In this document: one piece after another, positions 1 to 8,947 of the stretch
How positions within the stretch are numbered: the stretch's first letter is position 1
How the letters are laid out: every line of letters begins with the position of its first letter
From: Caballeronia sp. M1242
Lineage (GTDB): Bacteria; Pseudomonadota; Gammaproteobacteria; Burkholderiales; Burkholderiaceae
Assembly: GCF_017220215.1 (NCBI RefSeq)
Contig: NZ_CP071130.1
Location: 992,001 to 1,056,000, forward strand
DNA length: 64,000 bases
Direction: 5' to 3'
Program-made: the position numbers and the translations under genes
Notes under the pieces: model-generated
Database searches by the model: none
What the model was told of the DNA's origin: nothing
The model's input: only the letters and a program-made list of their open reading frames with translations

Positions 1-421
1 ACTCGCTCGTCTGTCTTCGGGCGCCGCCGCATACGATGCGCCGTTGCCCGCGATCCGTCGAACCCGGCGTGCGGACAGTGTAGGCGTGGTAGTAGCCGCG
101 CGGCTGCTGCGGCAACAACCCCGCGCTATTGCGAAACAGGACGCCGTCGTCCCGATACGGAAAAGGGCCGCCCGCCTTGATTAGACGCAGTGTGTCGGCA
201 GCTTCGCCCGGCAACTGCGCCCGGGCGACGGAAGGTAACGCACCGCGCTCTTGCGCGCCCGAAGCGGCCGAGATACCACTGGCCGCGCTCGCCTGCGCCG
301 GCGTTTGACTCGCGGCTGCGCCCGCTTCCTGATTCGCGTCCTTCGAGCCGCTCTTGTTGCATCCGCAAAGCACCGCGCTCAAGGCGAACAAGCAGGGGTA
401 GATCCATGCGCGCTTGACCAA
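1..421 (-). CDS. Guanyl-specific ribonuclease (N1/T1/Sa family) lipoprotein, 3' end outside window
   Basis: An exported RNase of the microbial N1/T1/barnase superfamily, which cleaves RNA after guanine. The visible part has a basic N-terminus, a hydrophobic segment and a lipobox (AVLCGC), then a low-complexity Ala/Ser/Gln linker. The conserved core follows: ERGALPSVA, TLRLIKAGGPFPYRDDG, LFRNSAGLLP, GYYHAYTVRTPG and RGQRRIVCGG. The last stretch, normally carrying the catalytic His (DHYxxF), lies beyond base 1. I chose the TTG start at 421 because GGAG sits 8 nt upstream; an in-frame ATG at 454 has no evident RBS. Oddity: family members such as RNase Sa have Glu in YYHEYTV, the general base, but codon 85-83 here is GCC (Ala). 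Family assignment is firm; catalytic activity is doubtful. Confidence 0.85.
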   Translation of the reverse strand, partial: MVKRAWIYPCLFALSAVLCGCNKSGSKDANQEAGAAASQTPAQASAASGISAASGAQERGALPSVARAQLPGEAADTLRLIKAGGPFPYRDDGVLFRNSAGLLPQQPRGYYHAYTVRTPGSTDRGQRRIVCGGARRQTSE

Positions 422-606
422 GCCGTTGTCTCCGGTTGACTTGCATTCGACCATCGCGAACGGTTCAAGCATATCGCGAGCGACGAGGGGCATCAATGCG
501 AGGCGCGGATTTGTTTCAGCGCTCATCGTCCTGCGGAATCGTCGCGGCATACGAAGAAATTCGCGATACGCTGGCACAATCGACGAGACAACAAAGGAGC
601 GAGACG

Positions 607-2229
607 ATGCTGTCGAAACAAACCAGTTACGAAGCCGCGGTCGATAGCTTTCGCTGGGCCATTCCCGAGCATTACAACATCGGCGTGGACGTCTGCGACA
701 AATGGGCCGCCTCCCGTCCCGACGACACCGCGTTGATCCACGAACATCGCGACGGCAGCATCGAACGGATGACCTTCGCGGAGTTGCGAAGCCAGAGCAA
801 TCGCGCCGCCAACTGCTTTCGGGCGCATGGCATCGTGCAAGGCAGCCGGCTCGCGATCCTGATCGCGCAATCGCCGCAGACGGCCATCGCGCATATCGCC
901 GCGTTCAAACTCGGCGCGATCTCGGTGCCGCTCTTCGCGCTCTTCGGCGAGGAAGCGCTCGAGTTTCGCCTGCGCGACAGCGGAGCCAGCGTGCTCGTGA
1001 CCGATGCCGCGGGCGCGCGAAAGATCGCAGGCATCCGTGACCGCTTGCCCGCGCTGCGCACGGTCTTCGTGACAGGCGCGCAGCCCGAAGCGAGCGGCGC
1101 AATCGAAAACTTCGACACGGCGCTCGCCGCGCAGATCGACACATTCGATCCCGTGGCGACAAGAGCCGATGACCCCGCCGTCATCATCTATACGTCCGGC
1201 ACCACCGGCAAGCCGAAGGGCGCGTTGCATGCGCAGCGCGTGCTGCTCGGCCATTTGCCGGGCGTCGAGATGTCGCATGGCGGGTCGATCAGCCAGACCG
1301 ACACGTTCTGGACGCCCGCGGACTGGGCATGGATCGGCGGTCTGCTCGATGTTCTTCTGCCTGCGCTGCACCACGGCGCGACCGTTGTCTCGCATCGCTT
1401 CGACAAGTTCAGTGCAAGCGCGGCGTTCGATCTGATGAGCCGCCACAACGTGACGCACGTATTCCTGCCGCCGACGGCGCTCAAGATGCTGCGCACCGAA
1501 AAGTCGCCGCGCGAGCGATGGAATTTGCGGCTGCGCTCCGTCGCAAGCGGAGGCGAATCCTTAGGCACCGAGCTTCTGACCTGGGGCCGCGAAGCACTCG
1601 GCATCACCATCAACGAGTTCTACGGGCAGACCGAATGCAACATGGTCGTCTCCTCATGCGGCAACTGGTTTCCGGCCCGGCCCGGCGCAATCGGACGCGC
1701 GGCGCCGGGGCATGACGTGCGCGTGGTGAACGACCACGGCGTCGTGCAGCCGGTGGATGACATCGGCAACATCGCGATCAAAGCGCCGGACCCCGTCATG
1801 TTCCTGGGCTACTGGAACAATCCTGCGGCGACAGCCGAGAAATTCGCGGGCGATTACCTGCTCACGGGCGATCTGGGCCGCATGGACAGCGACGGTTTCA
1901 TCCACTACGTGGGCCGCAACGACGACGTCATCACGAGCGCGGGCTATCGCATCGGGCCGGGACCGATCGAAGATTGCTTGCTGGGGCATCCCGCCGTTCG
2001 GCTCGTGGCGGTCGTCGGCGTGCCGGATGCCGAGCGCACCGAGATCGTCAAAGCGTGCGTCGTTCTGAGCGACGGTTTCTCGCCCAGCGACGAACTGACT
2101 CGCGATCTGCAGGACCATGTGCGCACGCGTCTCGCGGCGCACGAATATCCACGCTTGATCGAATATCGTGAATCGCTCCCGATGACATCGACCGGAAAGC
2201 TCATCCGGCGCGAGTTGAGAAGCAGCTAG
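607..2229 (+). CDS. Acyl-CoA synthetase (AMP-binding, medium-chain/acetyl-CoA synthetase-like)
   Basis: An adenylate-forming enzyme that activates a carboxylic acid with ATP and CoA; the substrate cannot be read from sequence. The 540-aa length suits the medium-chain acyl-CoA synthetase group. Visible motifs are the P-loop YTSGTTGKPKGA (about residues 195-206), EFYGQTE (A5), TGDLGRMDSDG (A7, about 419), GRNDDVITSAGYRIGP (hinge/A8) and the C-terminal STGKLIRREL whose Lys acts in adenylation. The reading frame is open further upstream (from 436), but ATG 607 is preceded by AAAGGAG and begins a normal family N-terminus (SYEAAVDSFRWAIPEHYN). No signal peptide, so cytoplasmic. It stands alone, convergent with the next LysR gene. 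Confidence 0.9.
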   Translation: MLSKQTSYEAAVDSFRWAIPEHYNIGVDVCDKWAASRPDDTALIHEHRDGSIERMTFAELRSQSNRAANCFRAHGIVQGSRLAILIAQSPQTAIAHIAAFKLGAISVPLFALFGEEALEFRLRDSGASVLVTDAAGARKIAGIRDRLPALRTVFVTGAQPEASGAIENFDTALAAQIDTFDPVATRADDPAVIIYTSGTTGKPKGALHAQRVLLGHLPGVEMSHGGSISQTDTFWTPADWAWIGGLLDVLLPALHHGATVVSHRFDKFSASAAFDLMSRHNVTHVFLPPTALKMLRTEKSPRERWNLRLRSVASGGESLGTELLTWGREALGITINEFYGQTECNMVVSSCGNWFPARPGAIGRAAPGHDVRVVNDHGVVQPVDDIGNIAIKAPDPVMFLGYWNNPAATAEKFAGDYLLTGDLGRMDSDGFIHYVGRNDDVITSAGYRIGPGPIEDCLLGHPAVRLVAVVGVPDAERTEIVKACVVLSDGFSPSDELTRDLQDHVRTRLAAHEYPRLIEYRESLPMTSTGKLIRRELRSS

Positions 2230-2276
2230 CGGTTGACGCGACGAGGACGGCACGATGCATCGGCGTCGGCGCTCCG

Positions 2277-3227
2277 CTAAGCGCGCCGCTTGCCGCGCGC
2301 AGCCGCCTTGGCTTGCGGCGAAAGCCAGGCCGGTTCCGCGAGATGCGCAGCAAGAAAATCGGACAGCGCCGTCACTCTCGCCGGACGCGCCCGCGCCGAT
2401 GGCGTGACGAAGTACAGCCCACCTCGGGTCAGGTGCCAGTCGGTCAGAATAGCTTCCAGCCGCCCGTCGGCGAGGTATTCGCCTGCGATGAACTCGGGCA
2501 GTTCCGCAATGGCGAGTCCATCGAGCAAAGTGGGCAGTAGCGCATCCGAATTCGTGACGCGCAAGGGGCCGACGGGCGTGACCGGTTCCTCGTCGCCGGC
2601 GTCGTTCACGAAGCGCCAGACTTCGGTGCCCGCGCGGTAGGCATACGAGAGGCACGGCCGGCCGATCAGGTCGCGCGGATGCGTCGGCCGGCCGAATCGT
2701 TCGATGTATTCCGGCGATGCGACGAGCAACTGCGAGACCGCGCACAGCCGCCTTGCGACGAGCGAGGAATCGGGCAACGCGGCGATTCTGAGCGCCGCAT
2801 CGAAGCCCTGCGCGACGATATCGACCGTCGCATCCGACAAATGCAGGTCCAGCGATATGTCCGGAAACGCGCGCAGGAACTCGGGCAGCAACGGCGCGAG
2901 CCAGCGCACGCCGAACGACATGGGCACGGCCACGCGAATGAGCCCGCGCGGCTGCACCGACATCTCTCTCGCGGCGTTCTCGGCCTCCTCGGCTTGCCGA
3001 TAGATGTCGCCCGCTCTCTCCGCGATGGTGCCGCCGAATTCCGTCAGCGCGAGCTGGCGCGACGTTCGGTTGAAAAGCCGCGCCCCGAGCCGCTCCTCGA
3101 GCCTCGCCACGCCGCGCGAGACCGTGGCGACGGACACGCCCATCGCCCGCGCCGCCGCCGCGAACGAGCCCTCCTCGGCCACCTTCGCGAACATCGCCAG
3201 CCCTTCGAAATCGGGGAGCTTCGTCAT
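2277..3227 (-). CDS. LysR-family transcriptional regulator (CrgA-like)
   Basis: A 316-aa LysR-type regulator. The winged HTH covers about residues 1-65 ([27 protein letters not shown], then [14 protein letters not shown]), followed by an effector-binding periplasmic-protein fold. SSLVARRL and the late [21 protein letters not shown] segment are typical of the CrgA/AaeR-like group, which often controls a divergently transcribed oxidoreductase. That arrangement is seen here: an SDR gene starts about 100 bp away on the other strand, and a perfect inverted repeat lies just upstream of the regulator's start codon. The C-terminus is a basic Ala/Lys/Arg tail. The inducer is unknown. Confidence 0.9.
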   Translation of the reverse strand: MTKLPDFEGLAMFAKVAEEGSFAAAARAMGVSVATVSRGVARLEERLGARLFNRTSRQLALTEFGGTIAERAGDIYRQAEEAENAAREMSVQPRGLIRVAVPMSFGVRWLAPLLPEFLRAFPDISLDLHLSDATVDIVAQGFDAALRIAALPDSSLVARRLCAVSQLLVASPEYIERFGRPTHPRDLIGRPCLSYAYRAGTEVWRFVNDAGDEEPVTPVGPLRVTNSDALLPTLLDGLAIAELPEFIAGEYLADGRLEAILTDWHLTRGGLYFVTPSARARPARVTALSDFLAAHLAEPAWLSPQAKAAARGKRRA

Positions 3228-3233
3228 TTCATT

Positions 3234-3254
3234 CCTGCAATGATGGTTTGCAGG
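3234..3254. promoter_or_regulatory. Putative LysR operator (7-bp inverted repeat)
   Basis: CCTGCAA and TTGCAGG are perfectly complementary arms separated by 7 nt (TGATGGT). The repeat starts 7 bp upstream of the LysR start codon, in the region shared with the divergent SDR gene. The position suits autorepression plus control of the SDR. It is seen in the sequence; binding is inferred. Confidence 0.55.
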
Positions 3255-3329
3255 CCAGTCTATTTCGAAACGACGCAGGCGTCGATATTCTCCTCACATC
3301 GTTCAACGAAAATGGATAGGGAAAGAATC

Positions 3330-4082
3330 ATGGCACGCAAGCTCGAAGGCAAGATCGCTCTCGTTACCGGCGCAACCAGCGGCATCGGCCTCGCCACCGC
3401 CAAACGCTTTGCCGCCGAAGGCGCCCACGTCTATATCACCGGCCGCCGTCAGGCGGAACTCGACGCGGCAGTCGCCGCGATCGACAACGCCACGGGCGTT
3501 CGCGTCGATTCGTCGAAGCTGGATCAGCTCGACGCACTGTATGAGCAGATTCGCGGCGAAAAAGGCCGGCTCGACGTGCTGTTCGCCAACGCAGGCGGCG
3601 GCTCGATGTTGCCGCTCGGCGAGATCACCGAGGAGCACTATCACGACACATTCGACCGCAACGTGAAGGGCACGCTCTTCACGGTGCAGAAGGCGCTGCC
3701 GTTGTTGTCGAAGGGCGCATCGGTGATTCTGACCGGCTCGACCGCAGGCACCGAAGGCACGGCGGCATTCAGCGTCTATTCGGCGTCGAAGGCGGCGATC
3801 CGCAACTTCGCCCGCAGCTGGATTCTCGACCTGAAGGACCGCGGTATCCGCGTGAACACCATCAGCCCCGGCGCGACGAAGACGCCCGGCCTCGTCGACC
3901 TCGCGGGTCCGGATGCCGCGCAGCAGCAAGGCTTGCTGGACTATCTGGCGTCGCGCATCCCGATGGGCCGCGTCGGTGACCCGAACGAAATCGCTGCGGC
4001 TGCGCTCTTCCTCGCGTCGGACGATGCGAGCTTCGTCAACGGCGCCGAACTCTTCGTCGACGGCGGACAGGCGCAAGTGTGA
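3330..4082 (+). CDS. SDR-family NAD(P)-dependent oxidoreductase (divergent from LysR)
   Basis: A classical short-chain dehydrogenase of 250 aa. The nucleotide-binding motif TGATSGIG starts at residue 13, NAG is in NAGGGSMLP, the catalytic Ser lies in the VILTGSTAG strand, and the Y150-SAS-K154 pair is intact. The C-terminal [13 protein letters not shown] is the usual SDR ending. The frame is open far upstream, but ATG 3330 has AGGGAA at good spacing and gives the normal N-terminus ([14 protein letters not shown]); ATG 3312 is a weaker alternative. Members of this subgroup are often annotated as glucose or oxo-acyl reductases, but the substrate cannot be inferred. Probably controlled by the divergent LysR regulator. 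Confidence 0.9.
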   Translation: MARKLEGKIALVTGATSGIGLATAKRFAAEGAHVYITGRRQAELDAAVAAIDNATGVRVDSSKLDQLDALYEQIRGEKGRLDVLFANAGGGSMLPLGEITEEHYHDTFDRNVKGTLFTVQKALPLLSKGASVILTGSTAGTEGTAAFSVYSASKAAIRNFARSWILDLKDRGIRVNTISPGATKTPGLVDLAGPDAAQQQGLLDYLASRIPMGRVGDPNEIAAAALFLASDDASFVNGAELFVDGGQAQV

Positions 4083-4086
4083 GTGT

Positions 4087-4122
4087 GAGCGAGCGCGACG
4101 GGGCCGCCGTCGCGCTTCGCTC
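4087..4122. terminator. Hairpin between convergent genes, terminator-like
   Basis: A 10-bp perfect stem (4092-4101 with 4107-4116, 5-nt loop) is extended outward by GAGCG/CGCTC with one bulged base. It lies between the SDR stop and the end of the opposing DUF4239 gene. No T-tract follows on either strand, so it may be a processing or bidirectional stop signal rather than a classical intrinsic terminator. Confidence 0.4.
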
Positions 4123-4136
4123 TCCACGAGTCGCTA

Positions 4137-4901
4137 TCACTTCTCCAGCGCGTGAAGCAGCCGCGTCAGGTTCTGCGGCTGGATGCGTATGATCCCGCCA
4201 CGAGGACTGTCGATGTCGGCAATCAACGTGAGGGACAAGGAAATGGTCACGGGAAGAATCGTCATGAGCAGCACCGTGCGGCGCTTGCCTTTCGCGCCAT
4301 AGCCCTGAACGGCGCATCCGAGAAGCGCGATCAGGATCATCAGGACCCATACGCCTAGCGGAATATGATTGATTCTGGCGGCTTCCGAATAGTCTTGCGA
4401 GTTGAGCGCGTCGTTCATGCCCGCCACCACGAGCGACCCGATAGGCGTCGGCTGAGCCTTCGCGACCTGCGCTGCCAGTTGCCACAACTCGGACTGAACC
4501 GCCGCCGTTTCGGCATCGAGGCGGCTGCGCGCGTCGCGGTCACGCGTCTGGAATTCGGTCAGGCGCAAGCGTGCATAACGGATTAATGCAGCCCTCATCA
4601 TGGCGCCGATATGCGGATCGGCCAAATCGGCTCGCACGTATTCAGTGCCGATCGCATTCGCCTCGGCTTCTTCGAGCGTCTTTCGCTGGTCATAGCGGCT
4701 GACCGCCATCGACATACTGAAACCGATGAGCAAGGCCAATAAAGTGAGCGTCGCGCCCTGTACGATATTGAAATCATCGCGTTCATCTTCGCGCAGCGGC
4801 GCAATGCGGCGAAGAACGAATACACCCAACGCGATCGAGACGATAAATACGGCCAGCAAAACGACAAAGAGTATTGCGGGGTGATCGACGAGTGACGCCA
4901 T
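4137..4901 (-). CDS. DUF4239 (bestrophin-like) membrane protein
   Basis: A 254-aa integral membrane protein of the DUF4239 family. It has an N-terminal TM helix (residues about 8-30), a second after the acidic linker with the family signature NIVQGATLTLLALLIGFSMS, then RYDQRKTLEEAEANAIGTEY, a long soluble helical middle, and two TM helices near the C-terminus (VWVLMILIALLGCAV and TVLLMTILPVTISLSLTLI). ATG 4901 was chosen because GGAGAG lies 5 nt upstream; the frame also extends to 4940. The family function is not established; members resemble bestrophin-type channels. The gene stands alone. Confidence 0.85.
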   Translation of the reverse strand: MASLVDHPAILFVVLLAVFIVSIALGVFVLRRIAPLREDERDDFNIVQGATLTLLALLIGFSMSMAVSRYDQRKTLEEAEANAIGTEYVRADLADPHIGAMMRAALIRYARLRLTEFQTRDRDARSRLDAETAAVQSELWQLAAQVAKAQPTPIGSLVVAGMNDALNSQDYSEAARINHIPLGVWVLMILIALLGCAVQGYGAKGKRRTVLLMTILPVTISLSLTLIADIDSPRGGIIRIQPQNLTRLLHALEK

Positions 4902-5183
4902 GCAATCTCTCCGTTCGGTCTTTATCGTGTCACTCGACATCGCGTGAATATCGCTTGAAAGCTAGTTATAGGCGTGAATTCGCGTGCATGCCAGAAGACG
5001 CTCGCGGAGAACGGCGCCCTTTCCATGGTTTGGAGTTCGCGTATCGCGAACAGCGCGCGACGCTTGCGGCGCAGCCGAAACGGCGGCGTTAATCAGCGTC
5101 TACAGTCGAACGACCGCATCGCCTGATGAATGAACAAACGCCGGCGTCGCCTCAGGCAATCTGGCGACACCGGCGCATGGAGG
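4902..5183. other. Intergenic stretch with a short inverted repeat
   Basis: No convincing gene. It contains the promoter side of the DUF4239 gene. A compact inverted repeat, GTTCGCG-TAT-CGCGAAC, lies at 5035-5051 and could be an operator. Small open frames here have no RBS. Confidence 0.35.
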
Positions 5184-5351
5184 CTAATGCCACTTCGCGT
5201 TCTTATGACGCCTGCGGCCGACGGCGTCCCATAGCTTCCTGGCTTGCTTTTGCACGGAGCCTGAATGATCCTCGTGATGAGGCTCCGCGTCTCCGGCGTG
5301 ACCGACCGTGACGCCCCGCCTGGCGCGCCTGAACAGTTCGACGAATTTCAT
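5184..5351 (-). CDS. Small basic hypothetical protein, 55 aa
   Basis: A short frame that is probably real because an almost perfect Shine-Dalgarno (AAAGGAGG) stands 5 nt before ATG 5351. The product is small, hydrophilic and basic, rich in Arg, Lys and His (start MKFVELFRRARRGVTVG, end HKNAKWH), with no TM segment or Cys. I do not recognise a family. It is transcribed away from the ParA-like gene, with its promoter in the 5352-5575 gap. Confidence 0.55.
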   Translation of the reverse strand: MKFVELFRRARRGVTVGHAGDAEPHHEDHSGSVQKQARKLWDAVGRRRHKNAKWH

Positions 5352-5575
5352 CGCGACCTCCTTTCGCGGCAAAGACACCGCAAATAAAGTGTACTCGGCT
5401 GCGAATGGCTTTGAAATGCGTGAACACGCGGTATCGGCCGACCGTGACTTCAAGTCAAAAAGAGCGATGCGCTACTATCACGCGTGGCGCATGACGTTGC
5501 GCCTCACGCTCGCGCATGCAGCGCACGATGCTGTCCTTTCACGAACGCCCGTACACATTCAGGGGAAGCCAGTCG

Positions 5576-6340
5576 ATGCGACGTGTCGTCTTCAATCAAA
5601 AGGGTGGCGTAGGCAAGTCCACTATCGTCTGTAATCTGGCGGCGATCAGCGCCTCGCGCGGTTTGCGCACGCTCGTCGTCGATCTGGATCCGCAAGGCAA
5701 CGCGAGCCAGTATCTGCTCGGCGCCGCGGCGCACGACGCGCATCCGAATCTCGCGAGCTTCTTCGAATCGGCGCTGAGTTACAGCTTTCGCGAGCCCGCG
5801 TTCGACTCGTTCATTCATGCGACGCCGTTCGAGAATCTGGATATCGTGCCGTCGCATCCCAGTCTCGACACGCTGCAAAGCAAGCTGGAATCGCGCTACA
5901 AGATTTACAAGCTGCGCGACGCGCTCAAGGGTCTCTCGAATTACGACGCCGTTTATATCGACACGCCGCCCGCGCTCAATTTCTTCACGCGCTCGGCGCT
6001 GATTGCGGTCGAACGCTGTCTCGTTCCGTTCGATTGCGACGACTTCTCGCGTCGCGCGCTGTATTCCGTGCTGGAAAACGTGCAGGAAATCCGCCACGAC
6101 CACAATCCCGATCTGAAGGTCGAAGGCATCGTCATTAACCAGTTTCAGCCGCGCGCCAGTCTGCCGCAAAAGCTCGTCGATGAACTGCGCGCCGAAGATC
6201 TGCCCGTGCTCGCGTCGCACATTTCGTCGTCGGTGAAGATTCGCGAGAGCCATCAGCACGCGCGGCCGATGATCTACCTCGAACCGCGCCACAAGCTCGC
6301 GCAGGAATACGTCGCGCTGCACGACGAACTGAACGGCTGA
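5576..6340 (+). CDS. ParA-family ATPase, orphan
   Basis: A 254-aa ParA/MinD-type P-loop ATPase. The deviant Walker A is at the N-terminus (QKGGVGKST, residues 8-16, including both the signature and P-loop Lys), VDLDPQGNASQ is the A'/switch region, and VYIDTPP is Walker B. The C-terminal part matches other ParA proteins that position cargo on the nucleoid. ATG 5576 has AGGGGA 9 nt upstream. There is no ParB, replication gene or parS-like cluster next to it, so it is not an evident plasmid partition system. The neighbour downstream is a convergent c-di-GMP gene. Cargo unknown. Confidence 0.85.
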   Translation: MRRVVFNQKGGVGKSTIVCNLAAISASRGLRTLVVDLDPQGNASQYLLGAAAHDAHPNLASFFESALSYSFREPAFDSFIHATPFENLDIVPSHPSLDTLQSKLESRYKIYKLRDALKGLSNYDAVYIDTPPALNFFTRSALIAVERCLVPFDCDDFSRRALYSVLENVQEIRHDHNPDLKVEGIVINQFQPRASLPQKLVDELRAEDLPVLASHISSSVKIRESHQHARPMIYLEPRHKLAQEYVALHDELNG

Positions 6341-6362
6341 CGCGCAAGCGGCAGCCGCAGGC

Positions 6363-8756
6363 TCACGCGGTATGCGGCACCGCCCCGGCGTCTTGCGTGA
6401 CGACCGATGCAACATTGCCTTCCGCACCGCTTCCCACGATAGAGAGCCCAAAAACCTGCTCGGGCGCGACGGGCTTGCTCAACAGATAGCCCTGCACGAA
6501 ATCGCATTGCGCGTCGCGCAGCAGCCGCAACTGCGGCGGATACTCCACGCCCTCGGCGGTCGCGGTCAGGCCGAGCGCATGCGAAAGCTGAATGATGCCG
6601 CGCACGATCTTGTGAATGGCGAAGTCGCTCTCCAGCCGCGCGATGAACGAGCGGTCGATCTTGAGCGTATCGGGCGAGAAATCCGCGAGGTAACGCAAGC
6701 TCGAATAGCCGGTCCCGAAATCGTCGATGGCGATGCGCACGCCCAGTTCCTTCAGCGCCCGCAGCGTGCGTTGCGCGAGCTCGGGATTCTCCATTAATGC
6801 GCTCTCGGTCAGTTCGAGCTGGAGACTCGACGCCGGCAGCCCGTGCCGTCGCAGCGCGGTATTGACGACATCGACGATCGCCGCGTCGCGCAACTGACGC
6901 GCGGACACGTTGACCGACACGCCGAGCCCCTGCGCGCCGCTTTGGCGCCATTGCGCAAGCTGCCGCAACGCCTCGTCCATCACCCACGCGCCGACCTCGT
7001 TGATAAAGCCGCTTTCTTCGAGGATTGGAATGAACACGTCGGGCGGCACGAGCCCGTGCGCGGGATGCCGCCAGCGGATCAGCGCCTCGACGCTGCACAT
7101 TTCGAGCGAATGTGGCTGATAAATCGGCTGGTAATGCAGCACGAACTGCTTGGCGGCGAGCGCAGCGGGCACGTCGCGCTCCAGCCTGAAATCGACGATC
7201 CGCCCCGTCGCGACCTGATCGGCGAACCGGAAACCGTTGCGCCCGGCTTTCTTGGCCGCATACATCGCAATGTCGGCGCTCGTCAGCAGCGTCTCGTGGT
7301 CCGCGCCGTTCTCCGGGAACACCGAAATGCCGATGGATGCCGTGACGAAGGTGCCCGCGGGCGTCGGCTCGCCCGTCTGCCGCAACGCGCCGAGAATGCT
7401 TTTCGCGATGCCGGCGAGATGATCCTTGTCTTGCGCGTCGTCGATCAGCACGGCGAACTCGTCGCCGCCGAGCCGCGCGAGGAAAGCGCCCGCCGGCAGC
7501 GACGCCTGAATGTCCTCGCTCAGCGATTTCAGCAGCCGGTCGGCCGCCGTATGACCGAGCGTATCGTTGAGCACCTTGAAGCGGTCCAGATCCACGAACA
7601 TCAACGCGAAGCTCGTGTCCTGCCGGCAACGCTCCTCGATGCCGCGCACCAGCGCGGCGCGGTTGGCGAGCCCGGTAAGCGAATCGGTGTAGGCGAGCCG
7701 ATCCAGTTCGACGAGCCGCTCCTGCTCCGCCGTAACGTCCTCCGTCACGCCGATCACGCGCGCGACTTTGCCGGCTGCGTCGAGAATCGGATACGCGGTG
7801 CTCTGAACCCAGCGGATCGCGCCGCCGTTCGCGCGAATGCGGTACTGCGTGCGCCCACCGACCGATGTCTCGGCGATCCGCTGCATCGCCGCCTGAACAA
7901 TCGGCCGGTCCTCGGGCAGCACGACGTCCATCCAGGCTTCCGGGCGCTCGCGCAGCGTCGACGCCGAGAGGCCGAACACGGACGCGCAGCCCGCGCTGAT
8001 GTGATGGAAATAGCTGAAGTCCGCGCTGTACGAGTAGAAACAAAGCCCGATATGCGCTTCCATTTCGGACATGAGGGCTTCTTTCGCCCGCAAGTCAGCG
8101 GCGAGTTCGGCTTCCTTCGTCACGTCGAGCGACGCGCACAGCACGCCGTAGATGCCCCCGCCGCTCCTTTCGACCGGTATGAGCCGCGATTGCCAGACCT
8201 TCGGCTCGCCGGCGGTCGTCGGGCACGTCCCCGTGAACGATGTCCGCGATCCTTGCAGCGCGCCTTCGAAGGCGTCGCGCGCGGCGATTGCCTCGCTGCC
8301 GCTCCAGAAGTCGAGCCAATCGGCGCCGGCCAATTGATCCGGGCCGGCCGCGCGCATGAGTTCGGCGCCGTACTCGGAGATGCGGAGCAGGCGGCCATTC
8401 GGGTCGAGCAGCTTCAGACATTCGCGATTGGCATCGAGCAGCGCCTTGACGAGCGCCACGGTCGCGTCATGGCGCGCGGTCGTGCCGAGCGCGCGGCGCA
8501 AGGCGAGCGTGCCGACGACGACGGCGGCCACCGCCCCGACGCACATCGCGCCGAGCGCCGAGACGGACGCAAGCGACAGATGGACGAGCGCATACGCGCC
8601 CACGGCCGCAAGAAGAGGCGCGACGGCGTCACGCCAGGAGACGCCCGCGTGCTTCGCGCAGGCATGCAGGAAGAACGACAGGAAACCCTGGTTCTGCGCG
8701 GAGCCTTGGTTCGTTCGCGGCGCGCCGGTGGAGCCAGGGGCAGTTTGATGAGACAT
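6363..8756 (-). CDS. PAS-GGDEF-EAL c-di-GMP turnover protein
   Basis: A 797-aa membrane-anchored sensor with both diguanylate cyclase and phosphodiesterase modules. After a short polar N-terminus come two TM segments (about residues 28-70), a PAS domain around ECLKLLDPNGRLLRISEYG, a second PAS/PAC (YFHHISAGCASVFGLSAS), then GGDEF with the intact LARLGGDEFAVLID (about residue 425). The EAL domain shows VEALIRWRHP (about 552), LTESALMENP, IDDFGTGYSS and KIDRSFI. All metal-ligand motifs of an active EAL appear present, so net activity could go either way. ATG 8756 and GTG 8765 are both possible starts; neither has a clear RBS. Confidence 0.9.
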   Translation of the reverse strand: MSHQTAPGSTGAPRTNQGSAQNQGFLSFFLHACAKHAGVSWRDAVAPLLAAVGAYALVHLSLASVSALGAMCVGAVAAVVVGTLALRRALGTTARHDATVALVKALLDANRECLKLLDPNGRLLRISEYGAELMRAAGPDQLAGADWLDFWSGSEAIAARDAFEGALQGSRTSFTGTCPTTAGEPKVWQSRLIPVERSGGGIYGVLCASLDVTKEAELAADLRAKEALMSEMEAHIGLCFYSYSADFSYFHHISAGCASVFGLSASTLRERPEAWMDVVLPEDRPIVQAAMQRIAETSVGGRTQYRIRANGGAIRWVQSTAYPILDAAGKVARVIGVTEDVTAEQERLVELDRLAYTDSLTGLANRAALVRGIEERCRQDTSFALMFVDLDRFKVLNDTLGHTAADRLLKSLSEDIQASLPAGAFLARLGGDEFAVLIDDAQDKDHLAGIAKSILGALRQTGEPTPAGTFVTASIGISVFPENGADHETLLTSADIAMYAAKKAGRNGFRFADQVATGRIVDFRLERDVPAALAAKQFVLHYQPIYQPHSLEMCSVEALIRWRHPAHGLVPPDVFIPILEESGFINEVGAWVMDEALRQLAQWRQSGAQGLGVSVNVSARQLRDAAIVDVVNTALRRHGLPASSLQLELTESALMENPELAQRTLRALKELGVRIAIDDFGTGYSSLRYLADFSPDTLKIDRSFIARLESDFAIHKIVRGIIQLSHALGLTATAEGVEYPPQLRLLRDAQCDFVQGYLLSKPVAPEQVFGLSIVGSGAEGNVASVVTQDAGAVPHTA

Positions 8757-8906
8757 TGGCGTCACGAAGCGAGGGCGTGAATGTACGAGCGACTGACGAG
8801 GCCGCGATAGAGAGGACTTAGCTCTTGTTTACGTCTGGCCGCGAAAATGCTTTAGCGCGGTGCGCTCCGCTCGTCTTCGGGGCGAGAAGATTTCGAACCG
8901 CCGGGC

Positions 8907-8935
8907 TTGTGCATCGCGGCGAGGGTCTCTATAAT
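8907..8935 (+). promoter_or_regulatory. Sigma-70 promoter of tRNA-Val
   Basis: TTGTGC (8907-8912), a 17-bp spacer and a consensus TATAAT (8930-8935) end 12 nt before the mature tRNA 5' end. Confidence 0.8.
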
Positions 8936-8947
8936 GCGCGGCTCCAC

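Noticed and set aside
1..421. RNase toxin-immunity pair
   Set aside because: The RNase family also includes secreted nutrient RNases, and no immunity (barstar-like) gene is visible inside the window; the adjacent sequence to the left is not available.
2679..3329. 217-residue upstream extension of the SDR frame
   Set aside because: It overlaps the divergent LysR gene in antisense and is not SDR-like; the start at ATG 3330 has an RBS and the correct family N-terminus.
5576..6340. Plasmid partition or chromosome segregation locus
   Set aside because: No ParB, no parS-like repeats and no replication gene are adjacent.
6843..8780. 645-aa open frame on the + strand
   Set aside because: It lies exactly opposite the PAS-GGDEF-EAL gene, has Arg/Ala-rich composition with no family motif and no RBS; it is a GC-rich antisense shadow.
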